NCBI GenBank assembly: GCA_026400645.1
Contig: JAPLOP010000019.1
Coordinates: forward strand, 1 to 43,509
Direction: 5' to 3'
DNA from: Alphaproteobacteria bacterium
GTDB taxonomy: Bacteria > Pseudomonadota > Alphaproteobacteria > Paracaedibacterales > CAIULA01
Length of the DNA stretch: 43,509 nt
Below are positions 1 through 8,785 of the stretch, one piece after another; the first letter of the stretch is position 1, and every line of letters starts with the position of its first letter. The notes under the pieces were generated by a model. The model was not told the DNA's origin and searched no databases. It saw only the letters and a list, made by a program, of their open reading frames with translations. Made by a program: the position numbers and the translations under genes.

Positions 1-243
1 TCCTGACGCAGAGTAATCTGACTGTAAGAACTATATGGGTGCTGTAATATGGATTACAAGAGAACAAAGCTTAAAGACAAGAGAATATTTGGCCTAAATT
101 CAATTAGGTATTTAAAGTTTTAATAGAATTTTATGTATAAGCTTTTCACACGCCCCAAATTAACGATTGGAAAGCGGCCCAAGTATTGATACAGTAGCTC
201 ATAAAACGTGGTCAATTTTTCGTGGCGTAATAAATAAAAGAAT

Positions 244-1272
244 ATGAATAAAAAAGGGTCTGGTTATAAAATTGCTGTTGTTGGCGCAACGGGCAATGTT
301 GGGCGTGTCATGTTGACCGTCTTGGCTGAACGGGGTTTTCCAGCACACAATATATGTGCGATTGCCTCGGACCGATCCGCCGGGGGGTCTGTGTCCTATG
401 GGGATAACGATGTTCTGACCGTACAATCCCTTGCGTCGTTTGATTTCACCCAATGTCAGCTGGCGCTATTTTCGCCGGGCGGGGCAGTTTCTGCGGAATA
501 TGTACCAAAGGCAGCAGCAACGGGTTGCATCGTCATTGACAATACATCCCATTTCCGAATGGATGATGATATCCCCCTTATTGTGCCGGAGGTTAATCTT
601 GCCAGCCTAAAAGATTTTCGCAAACGCCGCATTATTGCCAACCCAAATTGTTCGACCATTCAATTGGTTATGGCGTTAAAGCCGTTGCATGATATCGCGC
701 CAATTAAAAGAGTCGTCGTATCAACCTATCAATCCGTATCAGGGGCCGGCAAAGAAGCCATGGACGAACTGTTCGACCAAAGCAAGGGGATTTTCATGAA
801 CACCTCTGTGCGTCCCCAAAAATTTACAAAGCCCATCGCATTCAATGTTATTCCAGTGATTGATCAGCTTATGGCCGATGGTTACACAAAAGAAGAATGG
901 AAAATGTCTTCTGAGATTTGTAAAATCCTCGATCCCAAAATCCGCTTGACGGCGACATGTGTGCGCGTGCCTGTGTTTGTGGGTCATTCCATGGCCGCCA
1001 CAATTGAATTTGAATCAGCAATCACCGAAAAAGAAGCGATCAAAAGCCTAAAGTCCGCAAAGGGAATAACAATCGTCGGCTGCCCCGGTGACGATATTTA
1101 TTCAACCCCTGTGGATTGTGCCGGGGAGGATCCCGTCTATGTCAGTCGAATCCGACAAGATACAACGGTGCCCTTTGGGTTGTCTTTATGGATTGTGGCG
1201 GATAATCTGCGCAAGGGGGCGGCGTTAAATGCCGTTCAAATCGCCGAACATTTGATTCATGATTATTTATAG
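244..1272 (+). CDS. asd: Aspartate-semialdehyde dehydrogenase
   Basis: This enzyme reduces aspartyl phosphate to aspartate semialdehyde with NADPH, the branch point to diaminopimelate/lysine, threonine and methionine. The 342-residue length is normal for the family. The N-terminus has the nucleotide-binding Rossmann motif GATGNVG (about residues 14-20). The catalytic cysteine sits in NPNCST (C136), and the conserved active-site histidine is in the RLTATCVRVPVFVGHS segment (about H248). The ATG start lies directly before the conserved YKIAVVGATG strand, so the start is reasonable. The next gene (mlaC) begins about 70 bases downstream behind its own candidate promoter. The enzyme is cytoplasmic and in a reduced symbiont would mainly feed diaminopimelate for peptidoglycan, which is inference. 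The assignment is secure. Confidence 0.96.
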   Translation: MNKKGSGYKIAVVGATGNVGRVMLTVLAERGFPAHNICAIASDRSAGGSVSYGDNDVLTVQSLASFDFTQCQLALFSPGGAVSAEYVPKAAATGCIVIDNTSHFRMDDDIPLIVPEVNLASLKDFRKRRIIANPNCSTIQLVMALKPLHDIAPIKRVVVSTYQSVSGAGKEAMDELFDQSKGIFMNTSVRPQKFTKPIAFNVIPVIDQLMADGYTKEEWKMSSEICKILDPKIRLTATCVRVPVFVGHSMAATIEFESAITEKEAIKSLKSAKGITIVGCPGDDIYSTPVDCAGEDPVYVSRIRQDTTVPFGLSLWIVADNLRKGAALNAVQIAEHLIHDYL

Positions 1273-1287
1273 GGCTTTAATGAAGTA

Positions 1288-1313
1288 TTAACGAATGGCA
1301 GCCATACTATAAT
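1288..1313 (+). promoter_or_regulatory. Candidate sigma-70 promoter for mlaC
   Basis: A perfect -10 hexamer TATAAT is at 1308-1313, with a TTAACG hexamer at 1288-1293. The 14-base spacer is shorter than ideal, so the -35 assignment is uncertain. The -10 is in the right place to transcribe mlaC from about 1320, just upstream of its ATG at 1344. Confidence 0.4.
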
Positions 1314-1343
1314 TAAGCAACAGAAAAGACTTTGAGAAACACC

Positions 1344-1979
1344 ATGGTATATTTTTTTTATAGACTATTATTTGTTATCGCCTTAACATCAACTGTTTCC
1401 TTTGCGGGTGGAAAAATTTCAAAACATGAACTACCAAGCCCACAGGAATCCATCGTCTTTATCAAGGGCCTGATTGACAAGGGAACGGTGGCCGTTAATA
1501 AAGAAAATGCAACCCAAGATGCCCTGGGTAGTATTTTAAAAGAAAACTTTGATGTGAACGAAATCGCACGATTTGCATTGGGTATTCATGTTCGTAAATT
1601 TTCCCCCGATCAGTTCGCAAGATTTAAGGACGTTTTTGAAAAGCGATTGGTCCAGGTTTATTCAACAAAGGATAAGATTGCCGCCTTTAAGGACAGCATT
1701 CCAACCGTTCTTGAATCATATGTTAAACAGGCGGATGGAACATTGATGGTCAAAAGCACCTTCCGAAAAAAAGAGGGGGGAGGCGAACCAGCAAAAGTGG
1801 ATTGGAATGTCATCAAGATTATCGAGGGAACGGGATCCAGGCTGGCTGTCACCGATGTCCTTTTTGAAAACTTGAGCCAACGAATTGCCTTTAGAAGCGA
1901 ATATGGAAGCCTTTTCACCGGCGAGGGAAAAGGTGATCCAGAGCGATTTATCAAGTTTCTTGCTGGCCAAGTTGGCTAG
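1344..1979 (+). CDS. mlaC: MlaC/Ttg2D-type periplasmic phospholipid-binding protein
   Basis: A predicted periplasmic carrier of the MlaC (toluene tolerance Ttg2) family, which moves phospholipids from the outer membrane to the inner-membrane MlaFEDB complex. The protein starts with a clear signal peptide (about residues 1-21, MVYFFYRLLFVIAL then STVSFAGG). The mature part shows the family pattern: an N-terminal helical segment (the region around ENFDVNEIARFALG), FARFKDVFEKRLVQVYS, then a beta-rich half with the KVDWNVIKI and LAVTDVLFENLS strands. The ATG at 1344 is chosen over an in-frame TTG at 1332 because it begins the signal peptide directly. The other mla genes are not in this window. 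The 3' end overlaps the convergent rsmA by 29 bases. Confidence 0.85.
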   Translation: MVYFFYRLLFVIALTSTVSFAGGKISKHELPSPQESIVFIKGLIDKGTVAVNKENATQDALGSILKENFDVNEIARFALGIHVRKFSPDQFARFKDVFEKRLVQVYSTKDKIAAFKDSIPTVLESYVKQADGTLMVKSTFRKKEGGGEPAKVDWNVIKIIEGTGSRLAVTDVLFENLSQRIAFRSEYGSLFTGEGKGDPERFIKFLAGQVG

Positions 1980-2826
1980 ACGCATTCAGCAACGCAGCGG
2001 CCAGTTGACAGAATTGGGAAATCGTCAGATTTTCGGGGCGTTCGGTTGGGGCGATGCAGCAACCCTCCAAAACGTCCATCAGAATATCCTCTGAAAAGAC
2101 TCCCCTTAGACTCCCGCGAAGCATTTTGCGACGCTGCGTAAACACGGCAGCCGTTATTTTTTCGATGAAGGGTAAAAGCGTTCTTTCATCCGCTGAAAGC
2201 ACCTTTGGAACAAAATGCACAACGGACGAATGAACCTTTGGTGCTGGTATAAATGCTTGCGGCGGCAGATCAAATACTCTGTGCACGGTGCACAAATATT
2301 GACACAGTATCGACAGGCGACCATAATCCGATGTCCCGGGCATCGCTGTGATACGCAATGCAACCTCTCGTTGGAACATCAACGTCATCGATTGAATTTG
2401 CCCCAGGTCAGACAACCACTGCAACAAAAGCATCGTCCCCACATTATAGGGAAGGTTGGCAATAATCTTGATCGGGTTCGTTGATAGTTTCTGGGCCTTG
2501 ACTTTTTTTGCATCGGAATTGATGATCGTTAAGCGATCGCCGTGAAGATCTATCAAACCCTGCAAGGCGGAAATACACTGCGAATCCCTTTCTATGGCAA
2601 AAAGATGATCTGGATTGGCATCTAAAATTGACCGCGTTAACCCACCAGGGCCGGGACCAACCTCGATCACATCGAACCCCTCCAACGGCAAAGCAACGGC
2701 CACAATCCGACGCGTAATCCCGGGATCCAAAAGGAAATTTTGACCCAGACTTTTTGACAGCCCCTTGTTGCCCAACAAACCATATTGATTAATGACTTGG
2801 GAAAGAGGGGGGAGATTTGTGTTCAT
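1951..2826 (-). CDS. rsmA: 16S rRNA (adenine1518/1519-N6)-dimethyltransferase
   Basis: RsmA/KsgA dimethylates two adjacent adenosines in the 3' hairpin of 16S rRNA late in small-subunit assembly. The 291 residues are full length. Visible motifs are SLGQNFLLD (about 26-34), the SAM-binding VIEVGPGPGGLT (about 53-64), the acidic strand LFAIERD and the catalytic motif NLPY (about 124-127). The C-terminal part has the conserved FTQRRKMLRGSL. The gene follows surA on the minus strand with only a 9-base gap, so the two are probably co-transcribed. This matches the surA-(pdxA)-rsmA order common in proteobacteria, except that pdxA is missing. The end overlaps mlaC convergently. Confidence 0.96.
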   Translation of the reverse strand: MNTNLPPLSQVINQYGLLGNKGLSKSLGQNFLLDPGITRRIVAVALPLEGFDVIEVGPGPGGLTRSILDANPDHLFAIERDSQCISALQGLIDLHGDRLTIINSDAKKVKAQKLSTNPIKIIANLPYNVGTMLLLQWLSDLGQIQSMTLMFQREVALRITAMPGTSDYGRLSILCQYLCTVHRVFDLPPQAFIPAPKVHSSVVHFVPKVLSADERTLLPFIEKITAAVFTQRRKMLRGSLRGVFSEDILMDVLEGCCIAPTERPENLTISQFCQLAAALLNASSQLGQQET

Positions 2827-2835
2827 TTTGATAAT

Positions 2836-4194
2836 CTACCCGGCTGCCGCCACGCCTTTGATGGCGTCTTTTGGCCCAACAATCTGCGTCTTTTTTAAAG
2901 GGGTCGCCGGAACAGCAGACTGACCAATCCCCTTTTCATCTATGAATGCGACGCTCCTGAGCTTATTAAATTCACGGTTTGCCAGTTTGCTGAATTTTTC
3001 CTGCTCGAGCATGTCTTTGATTTCAAGGCGGGTTGGCAATTTGACGGCCGCCTCCTCACGCGAGCATACCATTGTCACAAGCATATGATCCTCTGTCCGG
3101 ATGGGTTTTAAACACTGTCCCGGCTTTACCGTGTGGAAAAGGGCCTGCAACCCTTCAGGCATGGCGTTAAGCGGAGCCTTTGGAGATACCTCGCACCGAT
3201 ATCCAAATTCCTTTGCTTTTGCGCTTAACTTTTCGCAATTGCTGATCTTATGCAGTTCCTGGATATGCGCCTCGACACGTTGCTGGGTTTCTTCGGTAAT
3301 CGGATCGCTGACCGGAATGTAAACCTGACGATAGCTGATTTTTGTTTCCCCATAGGATGCGGCCCCAGCCTTTCTGTGATCTTTCAAAAATACAATCTTG
3401 TATCCCATGCCAACCCGAACGGGTTCGGAAAAAGTCCCAACTGCCAGCTTTTCCACGGCCGTTTGAATGGCTGGATCAATCTTGCCTTTTACCAACCAAC
3501 CAATATACCCCCCATTGATCGACGACGTGCTTTGGGAAAATTGGCGCGCCATAACCCGAAACGATGCCCCATTTTTCAATTGATCGTAAATTTTTCTTGT
3601 TTCCTTGAGGACTGAATTTTCCTGGTTCGCCTGATCAAGCCGTAAAAAGATTTCTAGGACTTCATATTGATCCTTGTCCTTATCTTGCTGTGCCTTATTC
3701 AGGGCATCATCAATATCTGCCTCTGTCACATGAACCATTCCTGTAAATGCATCACGGATTGCGCGGCTCCAGGCTATTTGTGCCCGCAGACGATCTTCTA
3801 GTGTTTTTATGGGGACGCCGCGCTGCTTAAACATTTCTGTCATTTGAGCAGCAGTCATATTATTGTCTTTTGAGATATTTTCCAGCGCATTTTGAATTTC
3901 AACATCCGCTACAATAATTTTTTGTTCTTTTGCTGTTTGCAATTGAATTCTTTCATCGACCAGGCTTTTTCTGATCTGCGGAGTAATTGAATCCCGGTTC
4001 TGGGGGGTGTTTTCCATCCCAGACGTCAACAGAACAAGACTGATTCTGTCGGCAATGTCTTGTGCTGTGATAACATCTTTATTCACAACAATGGCAATCT
4101 TTGCTGTATTATCAGACGAAGATTGCGAACCAGCATTCACAAAAGATACAATTGAAACAAACGCGACCGTATAGAAAGATATTTTTTTAAACAT
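2836..4194 (-). CDS. surA: SurA-type periplasmic chaperone / parvulin peptidyl-prolyl isomerase
   Basis: A periplasmic chaperone and peptidyl-prolyl cis-trans isomerase that escorts unfolded outer-membrane proteins, LptD among them, to the BAM complex. There is an N-terminal signal peptide (about residues 1-21, ending VSFVNAG). A SurA_N-like helical chaperone domain follows (about 30-170, with VNKDVITAQDIADR and RIQLQTAKEQKI). A parvulin domain comes next (about 180-285, with the typical ARQFSQSTSSINGGYIGW and VGMGYKIVFLKD). A second, more degenerate parvulin-like domain spans about 290-400. It is transcribed divergently from lptF across a 117-base gap and is followed by rsmA after 9 bases. 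At 452 residues it is a little longer than E. coli SurA. The family is secure; the gene symbol rests on domain order and neighbours. Confidence 0.88.
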   Translation of the reverse strand: MFKKISFYTVAFVSIVSFVNAGSQSSSDNTAKIAIVVNKDVITAQDIADRISLVLLTSGMENTPQNRDSITPQIRKSLVDERIQLQTAKEQKIIVADVEIQNALENISKDNNMTAAQMTEMFKQRGVPIKTLEDRLRAQIAWSRAIRDAFTGMVHVTEADIDDALNKAQQDKDKDQYEVLEIFLRLDQANQENSVLKETRKIYDQLKNGASFRVMARQFSQSTSSINGGYIGWLVKGKIDPAIQTAVEKLAVGTFSEPVRVGMGYKIVFLKDHRKAGAASYGETKISYRQVYIPVSDPITEETQQRVEAHIQELHKISNCEKLSAKAKEFGYRCEVSPKAPLNAMPEGLQALFHTVKPGQCLKPIRTEDHMLVTMVCSREEAAVKLPTRLEIKDMLEQEKFSKLANREFNKLRSVAFIDEKGIGQSAVPATPLKKTQIVGPKDAIKGVAAAG

Positions 4195-4311
4195 AACTCA
4201 CTCAGAATAAAACTATTATGAAAGTTGACTGGTTCATCATTCCTATGTGACAATACCGCCAACCAATTACGATTATATATAACCTTTATTTAGATCACAT
4301 TCCACAAAAAC

Positions 4312-5418
4312 ATGAGCATGTTATTTTTATATATCTTTAAAAAGATGGGTACGGTTATTTCATCCCTAACATTAATCTTGATGGGGGTCATTTGGCTGAC
4401 GCAGTCGCTTCGTTTTATCGAGGTGATCGTTAACCACAATGTATCTTTTTTTGGATATTTCTCGCTCATTATTTTTTTAATACCGGATTTAATAGCAACA
4501 GTCTTGCCGATTTGTGTGCTCATTACCGGATTTTACGTTTTTTATAAAATGATTACAGAGCATGAACTACTGGCAATGCGCGCCTCTGGATTCAGTAACC
4601 GGCAGATTTCTTCGCCAATCATTTGTTTGGGAATTTTGGCGGCTAGCTTTATTTATCTGATCAACCTTTATATCATGCCCCTTTCGTTTCAAAAATTCCG
4701 GGATCAAGAACATCAGATCAGAAATCAATTTTCAACATCCATGATCCGCGAGGGGATGTTCAACCCCATTCGCGGCACCACTGTTTACGTGCGGGAACGA
4801 ACCCCGCAAAATGAATTAAAGGGCATCTTAATTCATCACGAGGATAAAAAAGCATCCAAAGAAAAAACAGGGACAAGTTACACAGTGATTGCGGAATTAG
4901 GATCCATCAAACAAATGAATGGACGGCTGATCCTTCTTTTAAAAAAAGGGAATCGTCAGGAAAAAGATCCGACCACAGGCAAAATCACCTTTCTGTCCTT
5001 TGATACGTTCGCCTATGATATATCGGATGCGATCACCAACGCGGATCCGCGTTCTATAAAACCCTATGAATTATCGACCTTTCATCTTTTTAACCCTAAG
5101 GATACCGATGATCCCCTGCTTAGGGCTAGAATGCGCACAGAAGCCCACCAACGCCTGATCACGCCATTATTTGCCATCATTGATGCACTGATTGCCTGTT
5201 TTTTCATGTTAAGTGGGGCGGCCCTTCCACGTCGGCAGCAACGCCACAGGGTGGTTATGGGCATTGGGGCCACCATTCTGGTTTATGCTAGTGTTTACGG
5301 GACAGTGAATATGAGCACCCATCATCCAAAACTGATCTATCTATCCTATGCCCTGATGGCAGTATTCATTGCTGGACTTTTGGCCTTGCTACAAGATGGC
5401 TGGGAACGACGCACATGA
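4312..5418 (+). CDS. lptF: LPS export ABC transporter permease LptF
   Basis: One of the two YjgP/YjgQ-family permeases of the LptB2FG transporter, which extracts LPS from the inner membrane and pushes it onto the LptC-LptA bridge. The 368-residue protein has three N-terminal membrane helices (about 1-30, 50-80 and 95-125), a large periplasmic beta-rich domain (about 130-265) and three C-terminal helices (about 280-360). The conserved coupling-helix region reads MITEHELLAMRASGFS (about 80-95). The stop overlaps the next start as ATGA (5415-5418), indicating translational coupling with lptG. It is called LptF rather than LptG because it comes first in the usual alphaproteobacterial order. Confidence 0.92.
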   Translation: MSMLFLYIFKKMGTVISSLTLILMGVIWLTQSLRFIEVIVNHNVSFFGYFSLIIFLIPDLIATVLPICVLITGFYVFYKMITEHELLAMRASGFSNRQISSPIICLGILAASFIYLINLYIMPLSFQKFRDQEHQIRNQFSTSMIREGMFNPIRGTTVYVRERTPQNELKGILIHHEDKKASKEKTGTSYTVIAELGSIKQMNGRLILLLKKGNRQEKDPTTGKITFLSFDTFAYDISDAITNADPRSIKPYELSTFHLFNPKDTDDPLLRARMRTEAHQRLITPLFAIIDALIACFFMLSGAALPRRQQRHRVVMGIGATILVYASVYGTVNMSTHHPKLIYLSYALMAVFIAGLLALLQDGWERRT

Positions 5419-6521
5419 TTAACTATGTTTTTTCCACACTGAATCGATACTTTAGTCGGAATCTTTTGTTCTGGTTTTTTGTATGCCTGTCCGGGGTTTT
5501 AACGATCGTCGGAATATTCGAAGGGGTCGAACTTCTTCGCCGCACAATGGGCCGCCCCCATGTTGGTTTTTCAATCATCATGGAAATGATTTTGCTAAAG
5601 CTGCCAACGCATCTGCAAACCCTTTTACCGTTTATTATTTTTTTCTCCACCATCATGAGTTTTTGGAGGCTCAATCAAACACAAGAAATAACAGCAGCAA
5701 AAGCATCGGGTGTTTCTGTTTGGCAACTTGTTACAGGGGCCTGTGTTTTAACAACACTTCTGGGGCTTGTTCATTTGATTCTGGTCAACCCCCTTGCATC
5801 TGCAATGGCATCCCGGTGCGATTTTTTGGAAAATGCTGTTTTTAGGGCCACCAAAAGCGCCCTGTCTATTTCATCAGGTGGCCTTTGGCTTAGGGAAGCG
5901 GGGCCCCAAGACGGATCGAAAACCATTATAAGAACAGCAACTTTTGATCTAGAAAAAAATGAATTCCATCACGTAAGCTTTTATGAGTTTGACAATGAGG
6001 GTCAGTACAAAGGGCGATACGATGCGCCAATGGCAAAAATAATTGATGGGGCATGGGATATCGAAAGTGGAACATATTGGGACGAACACGATGTTGCGCA
6101 TCCTGGTAACACCTTTAAAAGGTCAACCGATATATCGCTGGACAACATTAGAAACAATTACACCAAACCAGAAACCCTGTCCTTTTGGGAAATCCCCAGC
6201 TTTATCAATTCACTAGAGGCAACAGGATTATCATCAACGCGATACTTATTATATTGGCACAGCCAGATTGCCAAATTGGGGCAAATAATCGCCATGGTCC
6301 TTTTGGCTGCAACGTTTTGTTTGCACCCAACCCGATACCGCAATTCCTCCCGGTTAATTGGCATTGGCGTACTAAGTGCTTTTGTTATACATTTTACCAA
6401 TGATATTGTTTATGCTTTCGGTATAGCAGAAAAATTACCCGTGCTTCTGGCTGTGTGGATTTCCCCCCTTGTCACGATCATGCTGAGTACGGCGTTTTTA
6501 CTTCATACCGAGGATACGTGA
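5415..6521 (+). CDS. lptG: LPS export ABC transporter permease LptG
   Basis: The second permease of LptB2FG and partner of LptF. It has the same 368-residue length and the same layout of three plus three membrane helices around a periplasmic jellyroll domain. The cytoplasmic coupling segment reads SFWRLNQTQEITAAKASGVS (about 76-95). The first helix, LFWFFVCLSGVLTIVGIFEGVELLRR, is typical of LptG. It overlaps lptF by four bases and lptD by one base (TGATG at 6519-6523), so the three genes form one coupled operon. The periplasmic domain ends in the family-like KPETLSFWEIPSFI segment before the C-terminal helices. Confidence 0.92.
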   Translation: MINYVFSTLNRYFSRNLLFWFFVCLSGVLTIVGIFEGVELLRRTMGRPHVGFSIIMEMILLKLPTHLQTLLPFIIFFSTIMSFWRLNQTQEITAAKASGVSVWQLVTGACVLTTLLGLVHLILVNPLASAMASRCDFLENAVFRATKSALSISSGGLWLREAGPQDGSKTIIRTATFDLEKNEFHHVSFYEFDNEGQYKGRYDAPMAKIIDGAWDIESGTYWDEHDVAHPGNTFKRSTDISLDNIRNNYTKPETLSFWEIPSFINSLEATGLSSTRYLLYWHSQIAKLGQIIAMVLLAATFCLHPTRYRNSSRLIGIGVLSAFVIHFTNDIVYAFGIAEKLPVLLAVWISPLVTIMLSTAFLLHTEDT

Positions 6522-8746
6522 TGTTTGTTTGGGGTTTATTGATCGCTATAGTTCTTGGACCCAGCAATTTGTGCGCCCAACAGCATCCCCCTGCCCCCCT
6601 TCAACTAAAAGCAGACCAAATAACATATCAGGAAACACAATCAACAGTTACGGCAACCGGCCATGTGGTGGTTACCCAAAAAGTTTTTCCGAACGGATCA
6701 CGTACCCTATATGCCGACGCAATTACCTACAACAAGGATGCAGACACGCTTTCGGCAAGTGGTAATGTGTACCTTGAAGAACCGTCTGGTGATATTTTAA
6801 CGGCTGATTCCGTTTCCTTTAGCGATGATTTCAAAAAGGGCATGATGAAAGCGATGGAAATGATCACAAAGGATCGGGAATACCTATCTGCAGAAACGGG
6901 GAGTCGGGAAAATGGCAGCTTGTCAACGGCCGAGGAATCAGTTTATACCCCCTGTTCATTTTGTCGGACCAATAAAAAAACGTCCCCCTTTTGGCAAATA
7001 CGGGCCGAAAAAGTCACTCATGATCAAAACAATCAAACCGTCACCTATAACAATGCGCGACTGGAAATAAAGGGTGTCCCTGTATTTTATACCCCGTATT
7101 TTTACCATCCCGATCCAACCGTCAAAAGGAAATCAGGAATCCTGACCCCCATCTATGGGTCGACAAGGGATCTGGGCGGAATAATCAGCCTGCCCGTTTA
7201 TTACAGCATTGCCGGCAACCGCGATCTAACAATGACGCCAATTTTAACGTCAAAACAGGGACCCATTATCGTCAGCGAATATCGCCACCGATTCAGGGAT
7301 GGCGAATCCAAACTGGCGGGAAGCTATACCCGCACGCATGGCCTACCCCTCAGTCAACCAATCCCCTTTAACGGTCCACGCGCACCAAAGCCGGACCGCT
7401 GGCATGTGGCTGGCATGGTCAATTATCATCAAAGCGATGAAAGACGACTGTTTTTGGATGTCAATCGGGCAAGCGATACAACGTATTTATCGCGGTATCC
7501 CATCACGCGTCAGACGCCGTCCTTTATGCAAAACAAAAACCTAACATCCACGGCCATGGTGGAACAGTTTTCTTGGAACAGTTATTTGGGGATAAGGGCG
7601 TTCGCCTTTCAAACAGATACGCCAAAAACGACGCCAATGGTCCTACCAAAGGCTGTCTATGCCACACAAGTGGAGCCAAAAAAGATTGGCGGAATTCTTA
7701 GAGTTGATGCGAATGTGCTGTCATTATCACGCGAGAATCCAATTCAACGACAAACAGGCAGTGAAATGCAACGCGTATCCCTTGGGGTTGATTGGAAATC
7801 ACCGCACATCACATCGTCGGGGCAGCTTGTGACACCACGATTAACCATGCGAGGAGACGGTTACTTTGTGCGGAATTATCGTGATAAAAAAGAAAACGTC
7901 GTTGGGCGATTGCTGCCCCAGGCCAGCATTGATTGGCGCTATCCTTTGGTCAGGCGATTTGATCAAAACCAATGGGTGATGCAACCAATGGGCATGGTGG
8001 TCGCAAGTCCTTATTCGGCAAACAGAAAAAATATCCCTAACGAAGATTCAACATCCTTTGAGCTGGACGACACATCGCTTTTCCGGCCAAATCGTTATGG
8101 CGGCATTGATCGGGTGGATACCGGCTATCGTGGTGTTTATGGGCTGGACAACACCGTGCATTTCCCCGATCAAAAACTGATTAATGTGTTTGTTGGGCAA
8201 ACAAAAAGATTGGATCATCATCAAGCCATCCCAACGGGCCTGGGGGAAGACAACGCTCAATCTGATTATATAGCTCGCCTTAAAATAAAGCCGATTTCAT
8301 GGTTAACGGCCCGCTATAGAACGGCGATCAAACCCGCGAACGGCCATCCACGCTATTCGGAAATGGGGGTCAGCTTGGGTGATAAAAAACTACGCCTTGA
8401 TACGGGGTATGTCTATCTAAACAAAGAAGCAACGCAAAAACATCAATCCGTGTCCCAGCTCAATTGGCAGGCCCGCGGTGAAATGACAGACAATTGGTCG
8501 CTATCATTTGCCCAGATTCGCAACCTTAAGCACAATCGTGGTGGCGCATCCCTTGCTAGCTTTGCATCGGCTTCGTATAAGAATGATTGTTTTCGTGTGG
8601 ATTTTGGGATTTACAAAACCGGTTATTCAGACAGAGATATCAGACCCGATTCTGGATTTTTGGTGCAGTTAACATTCAAAAATCTGGGGTCATTCACCCC
8701 AAGCACAACCACGCAATATCCGGGATCGATGCTGACACATTTTTAG
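6521..8746 (+). CDS. lptD: LPS-assembly outer-membrane protein LptD
   Basis: The outer-membrane beta-barrel that, with LptE, inserts LPS into the outer leaflet. The 741-residue product starts with a signal peptide (about 1-23, cleavage near NLCAQ). An OstA/LptA-like N-terminal domain follows (about 27-150), with repeated short strands such as LKADQITYQETQSTVTATGH and ADAITYNKDADTLSASGNV. The long barrel domain contains FYHPDPTVKRKSGILTPIYG. A CSFC pair in YTPCSFC and a late Cys in NDCFRVDFG are consistent with the disulfides of the family. An in-frame upstream ATG at 6455 exists, but the ATG at 6521 begins the signal peptide and overlaps the lptG stop by one base, so it is preferred. LptD needs SurA, which is encoded just upstream. 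Confidence 0.94.
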   Translation: MFVWGLLIAIVLGPSNLCAQQHPPAPLQLKADQITYQETQSTVTATGHVVVTQKVFPNGSRTLYADAITYNKDADTLSASGNVYLEEPSGDILTADSVSFSDDFKKGMMKAMEMITKDREYLSAETGSRENGSLSTAEESVYTPCSFCRTNKKTSPFWQIRAEKVTHDQNNQTVTYNNARLEIKGVPVFYTPYFYHPDPTVKRKSGILTPIYGSTRDLGGIISLPVYYSIAGNRDLTMTPILTSKQGPIIVSEYRHRFRDGESKLAGSYTRTHGLPLSQPIPFNGPRAPKPDRWHVAGMVNYHQSDERRLFLDVNRASDTTYLSRYPITRQTPSFMQNKNLTSTAMVEQFSWNSYLGIRAFAFQTDTPKTTPMVLPKAVYATQVEPKKIGGILRVDANVLSLSRENPIQRQTGSEMQRVSLGVDWKSPHITSSGQLVTPRLTMRGDGYFVRNYRDKKENVVGRLLPQASIDWRYPLVRRFDQNQWVMQPMGMVVASPYSANRKNIPNEDSTSFELDDTSLFRPNRYGGIDRVDTGYRGVYGLDNTVHFPDQKLINVFVGQTKRLDHHQAIPTGLGEDNAQSDYIARLKIKPISWLTARYRTAIKPANGHPRYSEMGVSLGDKKLRLDTGYVYLNKEATQKHQSVSQLNWQARGEMTDNWSLSFAQIRNLKHNRGGASLASFASASYKNDCFRVDFGIYKTGYSDRDIRPDSGFLVQLTFKNLGSFTPSTTTQYPGSMLTHF

Positions 8747-8785
8747 GCCGAACGTGTGTGCGTCGTCCGGCCCAAGGCAACAATC

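Noticed and set aside
1-243. Gene end or RNA at the start of the window
   Set aside because: No frame or structured RNA could be recognised; it is an AT-rich leader before asd.
8747-8775. Hairpin GGCCG...CGGCC between lptD and pepA as a terminator
   Set aside because: The stem is only about five bases and there is no T-run on the correct side of either strand.
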